The notes under the pieces were generated by a model. It worked only from the letters and a program-made list of their open reading frames with translations, ran no database searches and had not been told where the DNA came from. Source: an uncultured Ruminococcus sp. (GTDB taxonomy: Bacteria > Bacillota > Clostridia > Oscillospirales > Ruminococcaceae). From it: DNA of 14,869 bases. The stretch is from the NCBI GenBank assembly GCA_937901485.1, contig CALGTT010000094.1, positions 1-14,869 on the forward strand. The letters are read 5' to 3'. Of this stretch, positions 8,377-14,801 are shown piece after piece. A program made the translations under genes and the position numbers. Numbering within the stretch: position 1 is the first letter of the stretch; each line of letters starts with the position of its first letter.

Positions 8377-9586
8377 CAAGCTCTGCGCATTTGTCATTGC
8401 CGCACTGCTTGCGGTCTTTCTGGGGACAAATCTCTGGCTCATGGCAGACAGAGGCGACAGCGGCAGACCATACCGCGTAGAGATCAGCCGGCTTGCACGG
8501 GACATCGAAAACGGCAGGACACCGGAGCTTTCGGCGTGTACCTATGTCACAGCCATCACAGAATACGGTGAGGATTTCTACACATCGGACAGCGACTATG
8601 CGATCCGTGAGATCGGCGGAAAGCTGTACCGTTTCGATTACAGGACGGAAAACCGGAAACACCAATCCAACCTGCTTCTGAGCGTGAACCTCGCGCTCGG
8701 CGTGATGGCAGCCGTCGTTCTGGGCGTGATGCTCTATGTCAGACGGAAGATCCTCAAACCCTTTGAACGTCTGACCAACGTCCCCTACGAGCTTTCCAAG
8801 GGCAATCTGACCGTTCCTGTCAAGGAAAGCAAAAACCGTTTTTTCGGGCGTTTTCTCTGGGGCGTGGATCTTCTCCGCGAAAATATGGAGGAGCAGAAAT
8901 CGCGTGAGCTGGATCTGCAAAGGGAACGGAAAATGCTGCTGCTCTCCCTCTCCCACGACATCAAAACGCCCCTGTCCGCTATCAAGCTCTATGCCAAGGC
9001 ACTGTCAAAGGGGCTGTACGCGGAAAAGGAAAAGCAGCTTTCGATTGCGGAAAGCATCGGAGAAAAGGCGGATGAGATCGAGGGCTATGTTTCGCAAATC
9101 ATCACGGCATCGCGTGAGGATTTCCTGAGCCTTGAGGTCAACATGGGGGAATTCTACCTGTCCGCACTTGTGACAGCGATACAGCAGTACTACACGGAAA
9201 AGCTCGCACTCATCAAGACAGAGTTCACAGTTGCCGGATATCGTGACTGCCTGCTCATCGGCGATCCTGACCGAAGTGTGGAGGTGATCCAGAACATCAT
9301 CGAAAACGCCGTCAAATATGGCGACGGAAAGTACATCGGACTGGACTTTTCCGAGGAGGACGGCTGTTTTCTGGTGACCGTCCGCAACAGCGGCTGCACG
9401 CTTGCAGATACGGAGCTTCCCCATATTTTTGAAAGCTTCTGGCGCGGCGCGAATGCTGCGCAGGAAAAAGGAAGCGGTCTGGGACTGTACATCTGCCGCC
9501 AGCTCATGCGCAAAATGAACGGTGAGATCTTCGCGGAGATCCAAGGCGATTTTCTGTCCGTGACAGCCGTATTCGGAAAGGCGTAG
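8363..9586 (+). CDS. Membrane sensor histidine kinase
   Basis: 407 residues. Seen: membrane helices at about 8-28 and 104-126 enclosing a 75-residue extracytoplasmic domain, a HAMP-like linker at about 127-180, phospho-acceptor H198 in SLSHDIKTPL, N-box at 311-316 (NIIENA), G1 at about 340-344 and G2 GSGLGLYI at 370-377. All residues needed for autophosphorylation appear present. Translation is coupled to the response regulator by the 14-base overlap. Kinases of BceS type have almost no sensor domain and rely on the transporter for sensing; this one has a small real ectodomain, so direct sensing is possible. Confidence 0.94.
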   Translation: MKAFNKLCAFVIAALLAVFLGTNLWLMADRGDSGRPYRVEISRLARDIENGRTPELSACTYVTAITEYGEDFYTSDSDYAIREIGGKLYRFDYRTENRKHQSNLLLSVNLALGVMAAVVLGVMLYVRRKILKPFERLTNVPYELSKGNLTVPVKESKNRFFGRFLWGVDLLRENMEEQKSRELDLQRERKMLLLSLSHDIKTPLSAIKLYAKALSKGLYAEKEKQLSIAESIGEKADEIEGYVSQIITASREDFLSLEVNMGEFYLSALVTAIQQYYTEKLALIKTEFTVAGYRDCLLIGDPDRSVEVIQNIIENAVKYGDGKYIGLDFSEEDGCFLVTVRNSGCTLADTELPHIFESFWRGANAAQEKGSGLGLYICRQLMRKMNGEIFAEIQGDFLSVTAVFGKA

Positions 9587-9642
9587 GGCGGATATCAAAT
9601 CATGCGATTTTTGCTCTTTGACGTACAAAAACAGGAGGCATC

Positions 9643-10653
9643 ATGAAAACAACATACGATATCTACAATCAGTTACAGCAGGATTCTGTCATGGGGGTTG
9701 AGTACATTTCGATTACGGATTCGATCGCATACAGCACACCGGAGCTTTCCGTACAAGCCTGTAAAAACGGCAAACGGCTTCAGGTAGACCTTGCTTACGA
9801 TGGGCAGACGTTTTGCTGTACCGCACCGGACTGCGAGAATGTATACCACCTGTTCTACGATCTGGCAAACCAGAAAATCACTGTCGATCGCATTTCCGAG
9901 GTCAGCATCATCCTGAAAGGCTACCACAATAAGAAAACTCCTCGTTTCAGCAAGCTGAAAGTGGTCATTCTGAGTGTCATCGGAATTCACCTTGGGATTT
10001 TCAGCCTTATGATGTGTCTGGCTCTGCCGCTGGGCACGATGCTGTTTGACGAACCGTTCGATTGGAGTTTAATGGCAGTAAATCTTATTTTTGCCGCAGC
10101 ACTGTTCATTGCATTCAGCCTGGTGAAATACGCTGTCCTGCAAAATAAATATAAAAGACAGATCTGGATGGTCATAACTGGCTATGCAATGACCGGATTC
10201 TGGAGCAGCGTCGCAGCAATGGCACTGATCGAAGATTTTGACAGGACCAACGGATACAGCGCAGACACCATCGGCGGATTAGTCGTGATGGCTGTTTTTA
10301 TTTCGGTCGGCGTTCTGATGCTGGTTTTCAGCAAGCGCAGGCAGGGAGAAAAAACAATGACGCTGTACAGAATCCCGACGTTACCCGCCATCTCCGATGC
10401 GGATGCGATCTTCCATTATATGGAACGTGCGTGCAGTCAGGGCAAGCTGCCCTTTGAGACGATCAGCTCCACGGGACGGGAGGCTGATCATGAACTGGAG
10501 CTGTTTATGAAGTACAGCGCGGATCAGCTGTCAATTGCAATTGATGAAACGCTGCTTTTTGACGAGCTTCTGACAGCTCTCTCCCAAGATGCTGCGGACA
10601 GCTTTGAGAATTCCAATGTGGCGAAGTATTATTATTACTGCGAATACGCGTAA
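9643..10653 (+). CDS. Four-helix membrane protein of unknown function
   Basis: 336 residues; I do not recognise the family. Seen: a soluble N-terminal part (1-100) with a CCTAPDC cysteine cluster at about 58-64, four predicted membrane helices at about 106-133, 140-163, 174-196 and 209-230, then a soluble acidic C-terminal part (about 235-336) ending in a tyrosine-rich tail. The start has a strong AGGAGG five bases upstream. It begins 57 bases after the kinase stop with no visible terminator, so it may be a third gene of the two-component operon. Its position suggests an accessory role, but nothing in the sequence shows one. Confidence 0.8.
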   Translation: MKTTYDIYNQLQQDSVMGVEYISITDSIAYSTPELSVQACKNGKRLQVDLAYDGQTFCCTAPDCENVYHLFYDLANQKITVDRISEVSIILKGYHNKKTPRFSKLKVVILSVIGIHLGIFSLMMCLALPLGTMLFDEPFDWSLMAVNLIFAAALFIAFSLVKYAVLQNKYKRQIWMVITGYAMTGFWSSVAAMALIEDFDRTNGYSADTIGGLVVMAVFISVGVLMLVFSKRRQGEKTMTLYRIPTLPAISDADAIFHYMERACSQGKLPFETISSTGREADHELELFMKYSADQLSIAIDETLLFDELLTALSQDAADSFENSNVAKYYYYCEYA

Positions 10654-10672
10654 TTTTACAGAGTATTTCGGT

Positions 10673-10722
10673 TTACATCATGCTCATACCCTCATCAGGT
10701 TCTTCGTTCATTTCCACGGCGG
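10673..10722 (-). pseudogene. Remnant C-terminal tail resembling the gene at the right window edge
   Basis: A minus-strand frame ends with MNEEPDEGMSMM and a TAA at 10673-10675. It resembles the EETEDEGMAMSMSM tail read at 14802-14869. No start or upstream domain survives. I read it as the scrap of a duplicated copy of that gene's 3' end, with modest confidence because the match is short and acidic. Confidence 0.35.
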
Positions 10723-10785
10723 AGCAATTTCACCGTGGTTCATGAGATATGCCATGCCTTCATCTTCGGTTTCTTCAAAACGGAA
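10708..10785 (-). pseudogene. Gamma-glutamylcyclotransferase (AIG2-like) fragment
   Basis: A minus-strand frame reads FEETEDEGMAYLMNHGEIAP and then stops at 10708. The AYLMNHGEIAPP part resembles the mid-domain of gamma-glutamylcyclotransferases (YLM, several residues, then APPS). The piece has no start, no YGSN motif and no end. It matches the part of the family that appears to be missing from the damaged copy at 14226-14783. Confidence 0.4.
10751..10780. repeat. 30-bp direct repeat, left copy
   Basis: Identical over 30 bases to 14821-14850, in the same orientation. The two copies bracket almost the whole phage/cargo mosaic (about 4.07 kb apart). Confidence 0.9.
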
Positions 10786-10848
10786 CGTGAAAACGACGAT
10801 ATTTCGTATGATTATCGGGCTGCGCAGGAAGACTACGATGCATTTTGA
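10768..10848 (+). pseudogene. Possible C-terminal scrap of a phage gene upstream of the tape measure
   Basis: An open plus-strand frame with normal-looking acidic composition (KTERENDDISYDYRAAQEDY) ends at a TGA at 10846-10848, just before the stop codon of the minus-strand cargo gene. Its place upstream of the tape-measure remnant would suit a tail-assembly chaperone. Identity is unproven. Confidence 0.25.
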
Positions 10849-10854
10849 CTCTAT

Positions 10855-11286
10855 CTACTTTGCGTAATCAGGTATTCTCTCCATAAAGTACGCTTTGTAT
10901 TCTTCTGAAAACCATGCGTCAATATACCCACTTTTTTCTATACAAGAATGATCTTTAACCATTTCAGCAACGTAGTCAATAGCTTCTCTGGATTGAGCTT
11001 TCATCACTTTAATGACGGTTTGCTCTGACATCGCTACTGTATGATTTAAGTAGCAATCTCTAGGATATTCCTGAACATCATTAGTATAATCAATAACTGC
11101 AATGTAGTCTCCATATTTCAGGCAACAGAAAATGTAGTTTAATGGAACACAATAAAGTGTATCCTCGATTTTAGCTTTTGTTGTTTCACCAACACAATAC
11201 ACATTATTAGACTCGTTTTGACGACTTATGAATTCTTCTTTTGATAGGGCTAATTGTGATTTTCTAATACATTTTGCATAAATCAT
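10855..11286 (-). CDS. Hypothetical cargo protein, 143 aa
   Basis: Not recognised. Soluble, mixed alpha/beta composition, no signal peptide or membrane helix, with scattered cysteines (including a YIFCCLKYGDY stretch) and an acidic C-terminal third. An ATG at 11298 opens the same frame but overlaps the ribosome binding site GGAGG; the ATG at 11286 lies five bases after it and is preferred. The gene is clearly more AT-rich than the two-component and ABC genes, and it lies opposite in direction to the phage remnants on both sides, so it looks like acquired cargo. It has its own consensus promoter. Confidence 0.75.
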   Translation of the reverse strand: MIYAKCIRKSQLALSKEEFISRQNESNNVYCVGETTKAKIEDTLYCVPLNYIFCCLKYGDYIAVIDYTNDVQEYPRDCYLNHTVAMSEQTVIKVMKAQSREAIDYVAEMVKDHSCIEKSGYIDAWFSEEYKAYFMERIPDYAK

Positions 11287-11324
11287 ATGAACCTCCATAA
11301 TTACAAACCAAGTTTTTTTCTTTC

Positions 11325-11353
11325 ATTATAGTCCTTTTCTCAAATAAAGTCAA
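11325..11353 (-). promoter_or_regulatory. Promoter of the 143-aa cargo gene
   Basis: On the minus strand, TTGACT (11348-11353), 17-bp spacer, TATAAT (11325-11330). The outer edge of the -35 touches the GAGGAG ribosome binding site of the tape-measure remnant on the other strand. Confidence 0.85.
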
Positions 11354-11367
11354 GAGGAGATGACCCC

Positions 11368-11722
11368 ATAGCAAACAGGATCAAAGGCATCACCGTCGTG
11401 ATTAACGGCGATACCACCAAACTTTCCAAGGCTCTGGAAGGTGTCAACAAAAACATCCGCACTACCCAGACGCAGCTCAAAGACGTAGAAAAGGCGGTTT
11501 TCGGTGTTGCCGAAACGATGAAACTGACGATGCAGTCGGATCTGATCTATCGGCTCGATGGGGTTTCAGCGGCTGTGGTTGGCAGTACTGGCGGTGCGTC
11601 TGTCGTGAAACAATTACTACAATAATGACAACAGCCGGACGGTGAATCAGACGAATAATAGTCCGAAAGCACTGTCACGGCTGGAGATTTATAGGCAGAC
11701 AAAAAATGCTCTTAAGACGTGA
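11368..11722 (+). pseudogene. Phage tail tape-measure protein, internally deleted
   Basis: Remnant of the siphovirus protein that sets tail length. The N-terminus (ANRIKGITVVINGDTTKLSK and about 25 more residues) runs straight into what looks like the last 80 or so residues, so several hundred residues are missing. The normal start codon is ATA (11368-11370) behind an intact GAGGAG. One extra A in the run near 11608-11610 shifts the frame; removing it restores NNYYNNDNSRTVNQTNNSPK through LSRLEIYRQTKNALKT and the TGA at 11720-11722. Three separate lesions show it is dead. The deleted length is inferred from usual tape-measure sizes. Confidence 0.8.
11630..11695 (+). repeat. Tape-measure 3'-end repeat, copy 1
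   Basis: 66 bases matching 12759-12824 at 64 positions, direct orientation, offset 1129 bp. Encodes the SRTVNQTNNSPKALSRLEIY end of the tape measure in both places. Confidence 0.95.
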
Positions 11723-11752
11723 GAAAAGGGACTGTTGAGACAGTCCCTTTTC
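11723..11752. terminator. Terminator between tape-measure remnant and transporter gene
   Basis: Perfect stem GAAAAGGGACTG (11723-11734) / CAGTCCCTTTTC (11741-11752), six-base loop. It directly follows the tape-measure TGA and directly precedes the transporter stop codon on the other strand. A and T runs on the two sides let it work in both directions. Confidence 0.85.
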
Positions 11753-11753
11753 A

Positions 11754-12620
11754 TTACGCATTGCTTTTCGGTTTGATCAGTTCACCGATCATCGCACCGC
11801 CAATGATACAGGCTGCACCGACAACCTGTATCAAGGTCATTTTTTCGCCTAACAGAATTGCAGCAAACACAACAGCGGAAAGCGGTTCCAGATATCCACA
11901 TACTGCAACGGTCTGCACGGGCAATTTGGAAAGCGGTGAAAAATACAAATAGCATCCGATGCCCGTATTAACAATGCCAAGAACAAGCACCCAGAACCAT
12001 GCATTCGCAGGAACGTGGATGATAATGCCTTGCTTGATCAGCATGAATATTCCAACGGTCAGAAAGCTGACAATCAGCTGTATCACGGAATTTTCCATTC
12101 CGGTGATGTTCTTTGCTTGTTTGTTCAGCGTAACCATAAAGAAATAAGTGACGGCTGACATTGCTGCACAGAATAGTCCCCATGTATTGATGTTTCCATC
12201 AGCCGCATTTCCGTTGACAAGCAGAATGCCAACCAGCACGACGGCAAACCCCGCTAATTTCGGAATTGTCAGTTTTTCCTTGAAGATCAGCGGCGATAAA
12301 ATCATCACGATCACCGGTCCGCAATAATAAAGCAGTGATGACAGGCTGACGCCGATCTGCTGATATGCTTCATAGAGAAACATCCAGCTTGTCCCCATTG
12401 CGATCCCCGAAAGTGTGATAAACAGAGTGTCTTTTTTATATTCCTTAATATGAAATCTGCCTTTGCTGAGCAAAAACAGAAAGAGCAGCAAAACACTTCC
12501 GATCAGCGTGCGCAAAAAAACAATCTCATAACTATTTAGGGCAATGTGGCTTGCCACGATGCCATTTAAGCCGAACAGCAGCAATGCTGACAGGTATTTG
12601 ATAAATGCTCGTTTGTCCAT
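11754..12620 (-). CDS. EamA/DMT-family transporter
   Basis: 288 residues, the normal length for drug/metabolite transporters of the EamA family, which export or import small metabolites across the cytoplasmic membrane. Seen: about ten hydrophobic helices in two EamA repeats, with the family-typical EKLTIPKLAGFAVVLVGILL at the end of the first repeat and LGEKMTLIQVVGAACIIGG at the end of the second. No frame damage. AAAGG lies about nine bases before the ATG. It has its own promoter and terminator and sits between fragments of two phage tail genes pointing the other way, so it is an independent cargo unit. The substrate is unknown. Confidence 0.92.
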   Translation of the reverse strand: MDKRAFIKYLSALLLFGLNGIVASHIALNSYEIVFLRTLIGSVLLLFLFLLSKGRFHIKEYKKDTLFITLSGIAMGTSWMFLYEAYQQIGVSLSSLLYYCGPVIVMILSPLIFKEKLTIPKLAGFAVVLVGILLVNGNAADGNINTWGLFCAAMSAVTYFFMVTLNKQAKNITGMENSVIQLIVSFLTVGIFMLIKQGIIIHVPANAWFWVLVLGIVNTGIGCYLYFSPLSKLPVQTVAVCGYLEPLSAVVFAAILLGEKMTLIQVVGAACIIGGAMIGELIKPKSNA

Positions 12621-12657
12621 TTTGGTGTACCTTTACTGATTTCGATTAACTGATATT

Positions 12658-12686
12658 ATTATACATCATCTGGCATAAAAAGTCAA
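12658..12686 (-). promoter_or_regulatory. Promoter of the EamA transporter
   Basis: On the minus strand, TTGACT (12681-12686), 17-bp spacer, TATAAT (12658-12663). Same hexamers and spacing as the promoter at 11325-11353, and again its -35 ends just before the ribosome-binding region of a phage gene start (ATG at 12711). Confidence 0.85.
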
Positions 12687-12710
12687 TCCACAGAAAGGCG
12701 GTGTTCACCA

Positions 12711-12750
12711 ATGTTCTTCACCCTAATCCTCGAAAACTCCTCCGGCGATC
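12711..12750 (+). repeat. Dit 5'-end repeat, copy 1
   Basis: 40 bases matching 13306-13345 at 38 positions, direct orientation, offset 595 bp. Confidence 0.95.
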
Positions 12751-12758
12751 AAAAACAA

Positions 12759-12824
12759 AACAGCCGGACGGTGAATCAGACCAACAATAGTCCGAAAGCA
12801 CTGTCACGGCTGGAGATTTATAGG
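12759..12824 (+). repeat. Tape-measure 3'-end repeat, copy 2
   Basis: Partner of 11630-11695 (64/66 identical). Confidence 0.95.
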
Positions 12825-12852
12825 ATGACGAGGAACGCGGTGAAACAATAAG

Positions 12853-12874
12853 AGGGCAGAATTTTTTCTGCCCT
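12853..12874. terminator. Terminator between hybrid ORF and TfoX-like gene
   Basis: Perfect stem AGGGCAGAA (12853-12861) / TTCTGCCCT (12866-12874) with a TTTT loop, one base after the hybrid TAA. It lies 18 bases past the TfoX-like stop codon on the minus strand. Neither side has a strong T tract, so efficiency is uncertain. Confidence 0.6.
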
Positions 12875-13238
12875 ACAAATTGGGATTTGGATTACTTCTT
12901 TTTCTTCGGTGTAGGAAGCTCGTTATACATTTCATCAAATAGCTTAGATAGAAACTCTTTGCTGTCAACATTATCAACCAACAACATTTCTTTTGCCCCC
13001 TCATAAGGCAATTCATAGGTTGCATTTGGCATAAGAGCGATAGCGGATTTAACAGGCTTTACAAGCAATCTGTCATCATAAATTCCACCAACGATTTTAC
13101 CACGATAGTAAATGATATATTCACCCATCATTGCTCTGTATGTTATTTCTTCTAATTCGGATAGCTGTTCCAGCACAAAGTCCAGATACTCTTTACTTGA
13201 AGCCATATCGCACCTCCGTCAAATTCTTATTTGTAGGG
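12871..13238. repeat. 10-bp inverted repeats around the TfoX-like gene
   Basis: CCCTACAAAT at 12871-12880 and ATTTGTAGGG at 13229-13238 are exact inverted copies enclosing the gene. The right one belongs to a hairpin in the 5' leader (arms TGTAGGG/CCCTACA near 13232-13253). They could be the ends of a small mobile unit or parts of two unrelated hairpins. Confidence 0.4.
12892..13206 (-). CDS. TfoX N-terminal domain protein
   Basis: 104 residues, the size of a lone TfoX_N domain. Seen: the family hallmarks MMGEYIIYYRGKIVGGIYDD (a GG-like turn followed by the DDRL strand near 43-48) and YEGAKEMLLVDN near 68-79, ending in a PKKKK tail. In gamma-proteobacteria TfoX/Sxy regulates competence together with a second domain; single-domain versions in Firmicutes have no settled role, so no competence function is claimed. 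Start supported by GGAGG six bases upstream. The frame is intact and AT-richer than the bacterial genes at 4.3-10.6 kb. It is a cargo gene within phage remnants. Confidence 0.85.
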   Translation of the reverse strand: MASSKEYLDFVLEQLSELEEITYRAMMGEYIIYYRGKIVGGIYDDRLLVKPVKSAIALMPNATYELPYEGAKEMLLVDNVDSKEFLSKLFDEMYNELPTPKKKK

Positions 13239-13264
13239 ATGCTACACCCTACAGCATATATTCA

Positions 13265-13293
13265 ATTATACCACATCCACCCACAGATTTCAA
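13265..13293 (-). promoter_or_regulatory. Promoter of the TfoX-like gene
   Basis: On the minus strand, TTGAAA (13288-13293), 17-bp spacer, TATAAT (13265-13270). The -35 overlaps the first bases of the AAGGAGG that serves the Dit start on the plus strand. Confidence 0.8.
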
Positions 13294-13305
13294 GGAGGTA
13301 CACCC

Positions 13306-13345
13306 ATGTTCTTCACCCTAATCCTCGAAAACTCCTCTGGCGACC
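13306..13345 (+). repeat. Dit 5'-end repeat, copy 2
   Basis: Partner of 12711-12750 (38/40 identical). Confidence 0.95.
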
Positions 13346-14412
13346 GTATCGACATGACCACGACCGCCAATCAATACATGACCTCCAAAATCTCCGGCCT
13401 GCACCCACCGCCCGGCACGGTCAGCACTTCCAGCTATGCAGGCATGGACGGCACACCGAACATCCGAAGGTGAGGCGTGCCGGACGACTTTCCGCTGGAG
13501 TCCGGCAGCTACCTCAACAACGCTTTCATCGAAAAGCGTAACCTCGTCATCAGCTTTGAAATGCGTGGCGTAGGGCTGGAAAAACGTCGTCACGCCCTCT
13601 ACCGTGTGGTGAAGCCGTCCCGATATATCAAGGTTTTCTACAAGACCGCAGGCATTGACGTGTACACCGAGAGCTATGTGGAGGCCTGCGAGATTGACAA
13701 CTTCACGAATAAAACAAACGGTCTGATTTCCATTCTCTGTCCCGACCCGTACTGGTACAGCACCTCCGCCATTCACGCTTGCTTCTACCGATGTCCAGCG
13801 GAAATGACATCGGCACACCTCACGAATTGATGTTCGGCGAGTCGTGTTTCCGGCGGATTTTTCTTTCCCTTTCCGCAGAGCGATGAGCCGTTCATCCTCG
13901 GCAGCTACAGCACCACGGACAACATCGAAATCCGCAATGACGGCGATGAAACCGGATTCATCATTCAGATTGAAGCCGTGACGCTGGAAACCGATGCGGA
14001 GAACGGCGATTATCTGACAGTGACAGGACGGTTTCTCATGTCACTTTTGAGCCGTAGAATCATTTACCCGACCTTGTCTTTCTCGGCTCTTACAAGCTAT
14101 GCAGATATGGTTCGGCTTGCGGTGTATCGTAACTGTATGCAGTCTGATAATCGTCTGATTCCGGGACTTCGTCATGGGAGCACAAGCGGCACTTGCTGGG
14201 AGCAGAAATCCCGATTGCAGGTCAGCTACGAAAACCTTATGGACTGGATCTTCAAGGTCTGCGAGATGATCGGCGGTACAGCAAATATCCGCTTGCAGGA
14301 AACTTCTGCTGGAAACGGTGTATACACGATGATGCTCGATCTCTCACAAGGCACGGACAGGAGCATTTTGCAGGAGGAAAATGCACATATCGCCATTGCA
14401 GAACAGTCATAA
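13306..14412 (+). pseudogene. Phage distal tail protein (Dit) fused to Gp37-like tail protein, broken
   Basis: Dit caps the end of the siphovirus tail tube; the Gp37-like protein is the next tail-tip component. The reading frame starts at ATG 13306 behind AAGGAGG. It has an in-frame TGA at 13471-13473 (between NIRR and GVPDDFPLESG) and another at 13828-13830 in a scrambled stretch, then regains Dit-like sequence (GGFFFPFPQSDEPFILGSYS). Near 13975 it passes in frame into the Gp37-like part, marked by NGDYLTVTGRFLMSLLSRR and GTCWEQKSRLQVSYENLMDW, so the end of Dit and the start of the next gene are deleted. It ends at TAA 14410-14412, where the cyclotransferase-like sequence begins, and lacks its own C-terminus. 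Family assignments are from recalled sequence patterns. Confidence 0.75.
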
Positions 14413-14783
14413 ACAAAATCCTTATTTAGAGTGCCACCTTTTTTAAAAATAACATCTAGAAAAATCTGAAGATTGTATCTAATATGTGTATTTATGCCTT
14501 CACGGATTTTGCCGTCAACCTCTACCTCAAAAAGTTCCTTGCGGTACATTCTTGGAAATCCCTCGTAGCGGTCAAGTCTGAGTTCATCTCTCTGGTCAAT
14601 CTCCCAGAGCAGTACAGGAACCGCTGCACCTTTCTTTGGAACGATGGTTGCCACCCCTCTGAATTCCAGTTCGTAGTCAGGATTCATCCTCGTTCCCACA
14701 ACCTTGGAGTTGGGACAGCGGAAAGCCATCTGCTCCAGATTGATGTTACTGCCATAGGCAATATATAAGCGTTTGTATTTCAT
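14226..14783 (-). pseudogene. Gamma-glutamylcyclotransferase (AIG2-like), internally deleted with foreign C-terminus
   Basis: 185-codon frame. The family cleaves gamma-glutamyl amides or isopeptides to release pyroglutamate (5-oxoproline). Seen: substrate-loop YGSN at 10-13, LDRYEGFP at 70-77 with E74 at the catalytic Glu position, then VEVDGK at 87-92. After this the usual YxMxxGxxxPPS segment is absent and the frame goes straight into IREGIN and LQIFLDVIFKK, which look like the later helix of the family; about 25 residues seem deleted in frame. From about residue 124 the frame is antisense to the phage Gp37-like remnant, so its true C-terminus is gone. AAAGGA lies about nine bases before the ATG. 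It follows the stop of the preceding gene by about 18 bases. Probably inactive. Confidence 0.65.
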
Positions 14784-14801
14784 AGTAATCTGTCCTTTCC
14801 T

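Larger units (their letters stand above)
12711..12851 (+). pseudogene. In-frame hybrid: Dit N-terminus joined to tape-measure C-terminus
   Basis: 46 codons, open from ATG to TAA. The first 13 codons (MFFTLILENSSGD) equal the start of the Dit gene at 13306; the rest (NSRTVNQTNNSPK onward to MTRNAVKQ) equals the tape-measure end. In phages the tape measure precedes Dit, so this reversed order marks the seam of a tandem duplication. A weak AAAGGCGG precedes the ATG. The open frame is probably chance or a recent join; a functional peptide is unlikely. Confidence 0.75.

Noticed and set aside
8282..9628. Minus-strand frames of more than 200 codons
   Set aside because: Antisense to the histidine kinase, whose H, N, G1 and G2 boxes are all in the plus frame.
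10738..10780. HEICH zinc-like motif in a plus-strand frame (VHEICHAFIFGF)
   Set aside because: There is no start codon or peptidase context, and the stretch is the 30-bp repeat plus fragment sequence better read on the minus strand. The likeness to the HEICH of the secreted protease is a coincidence.
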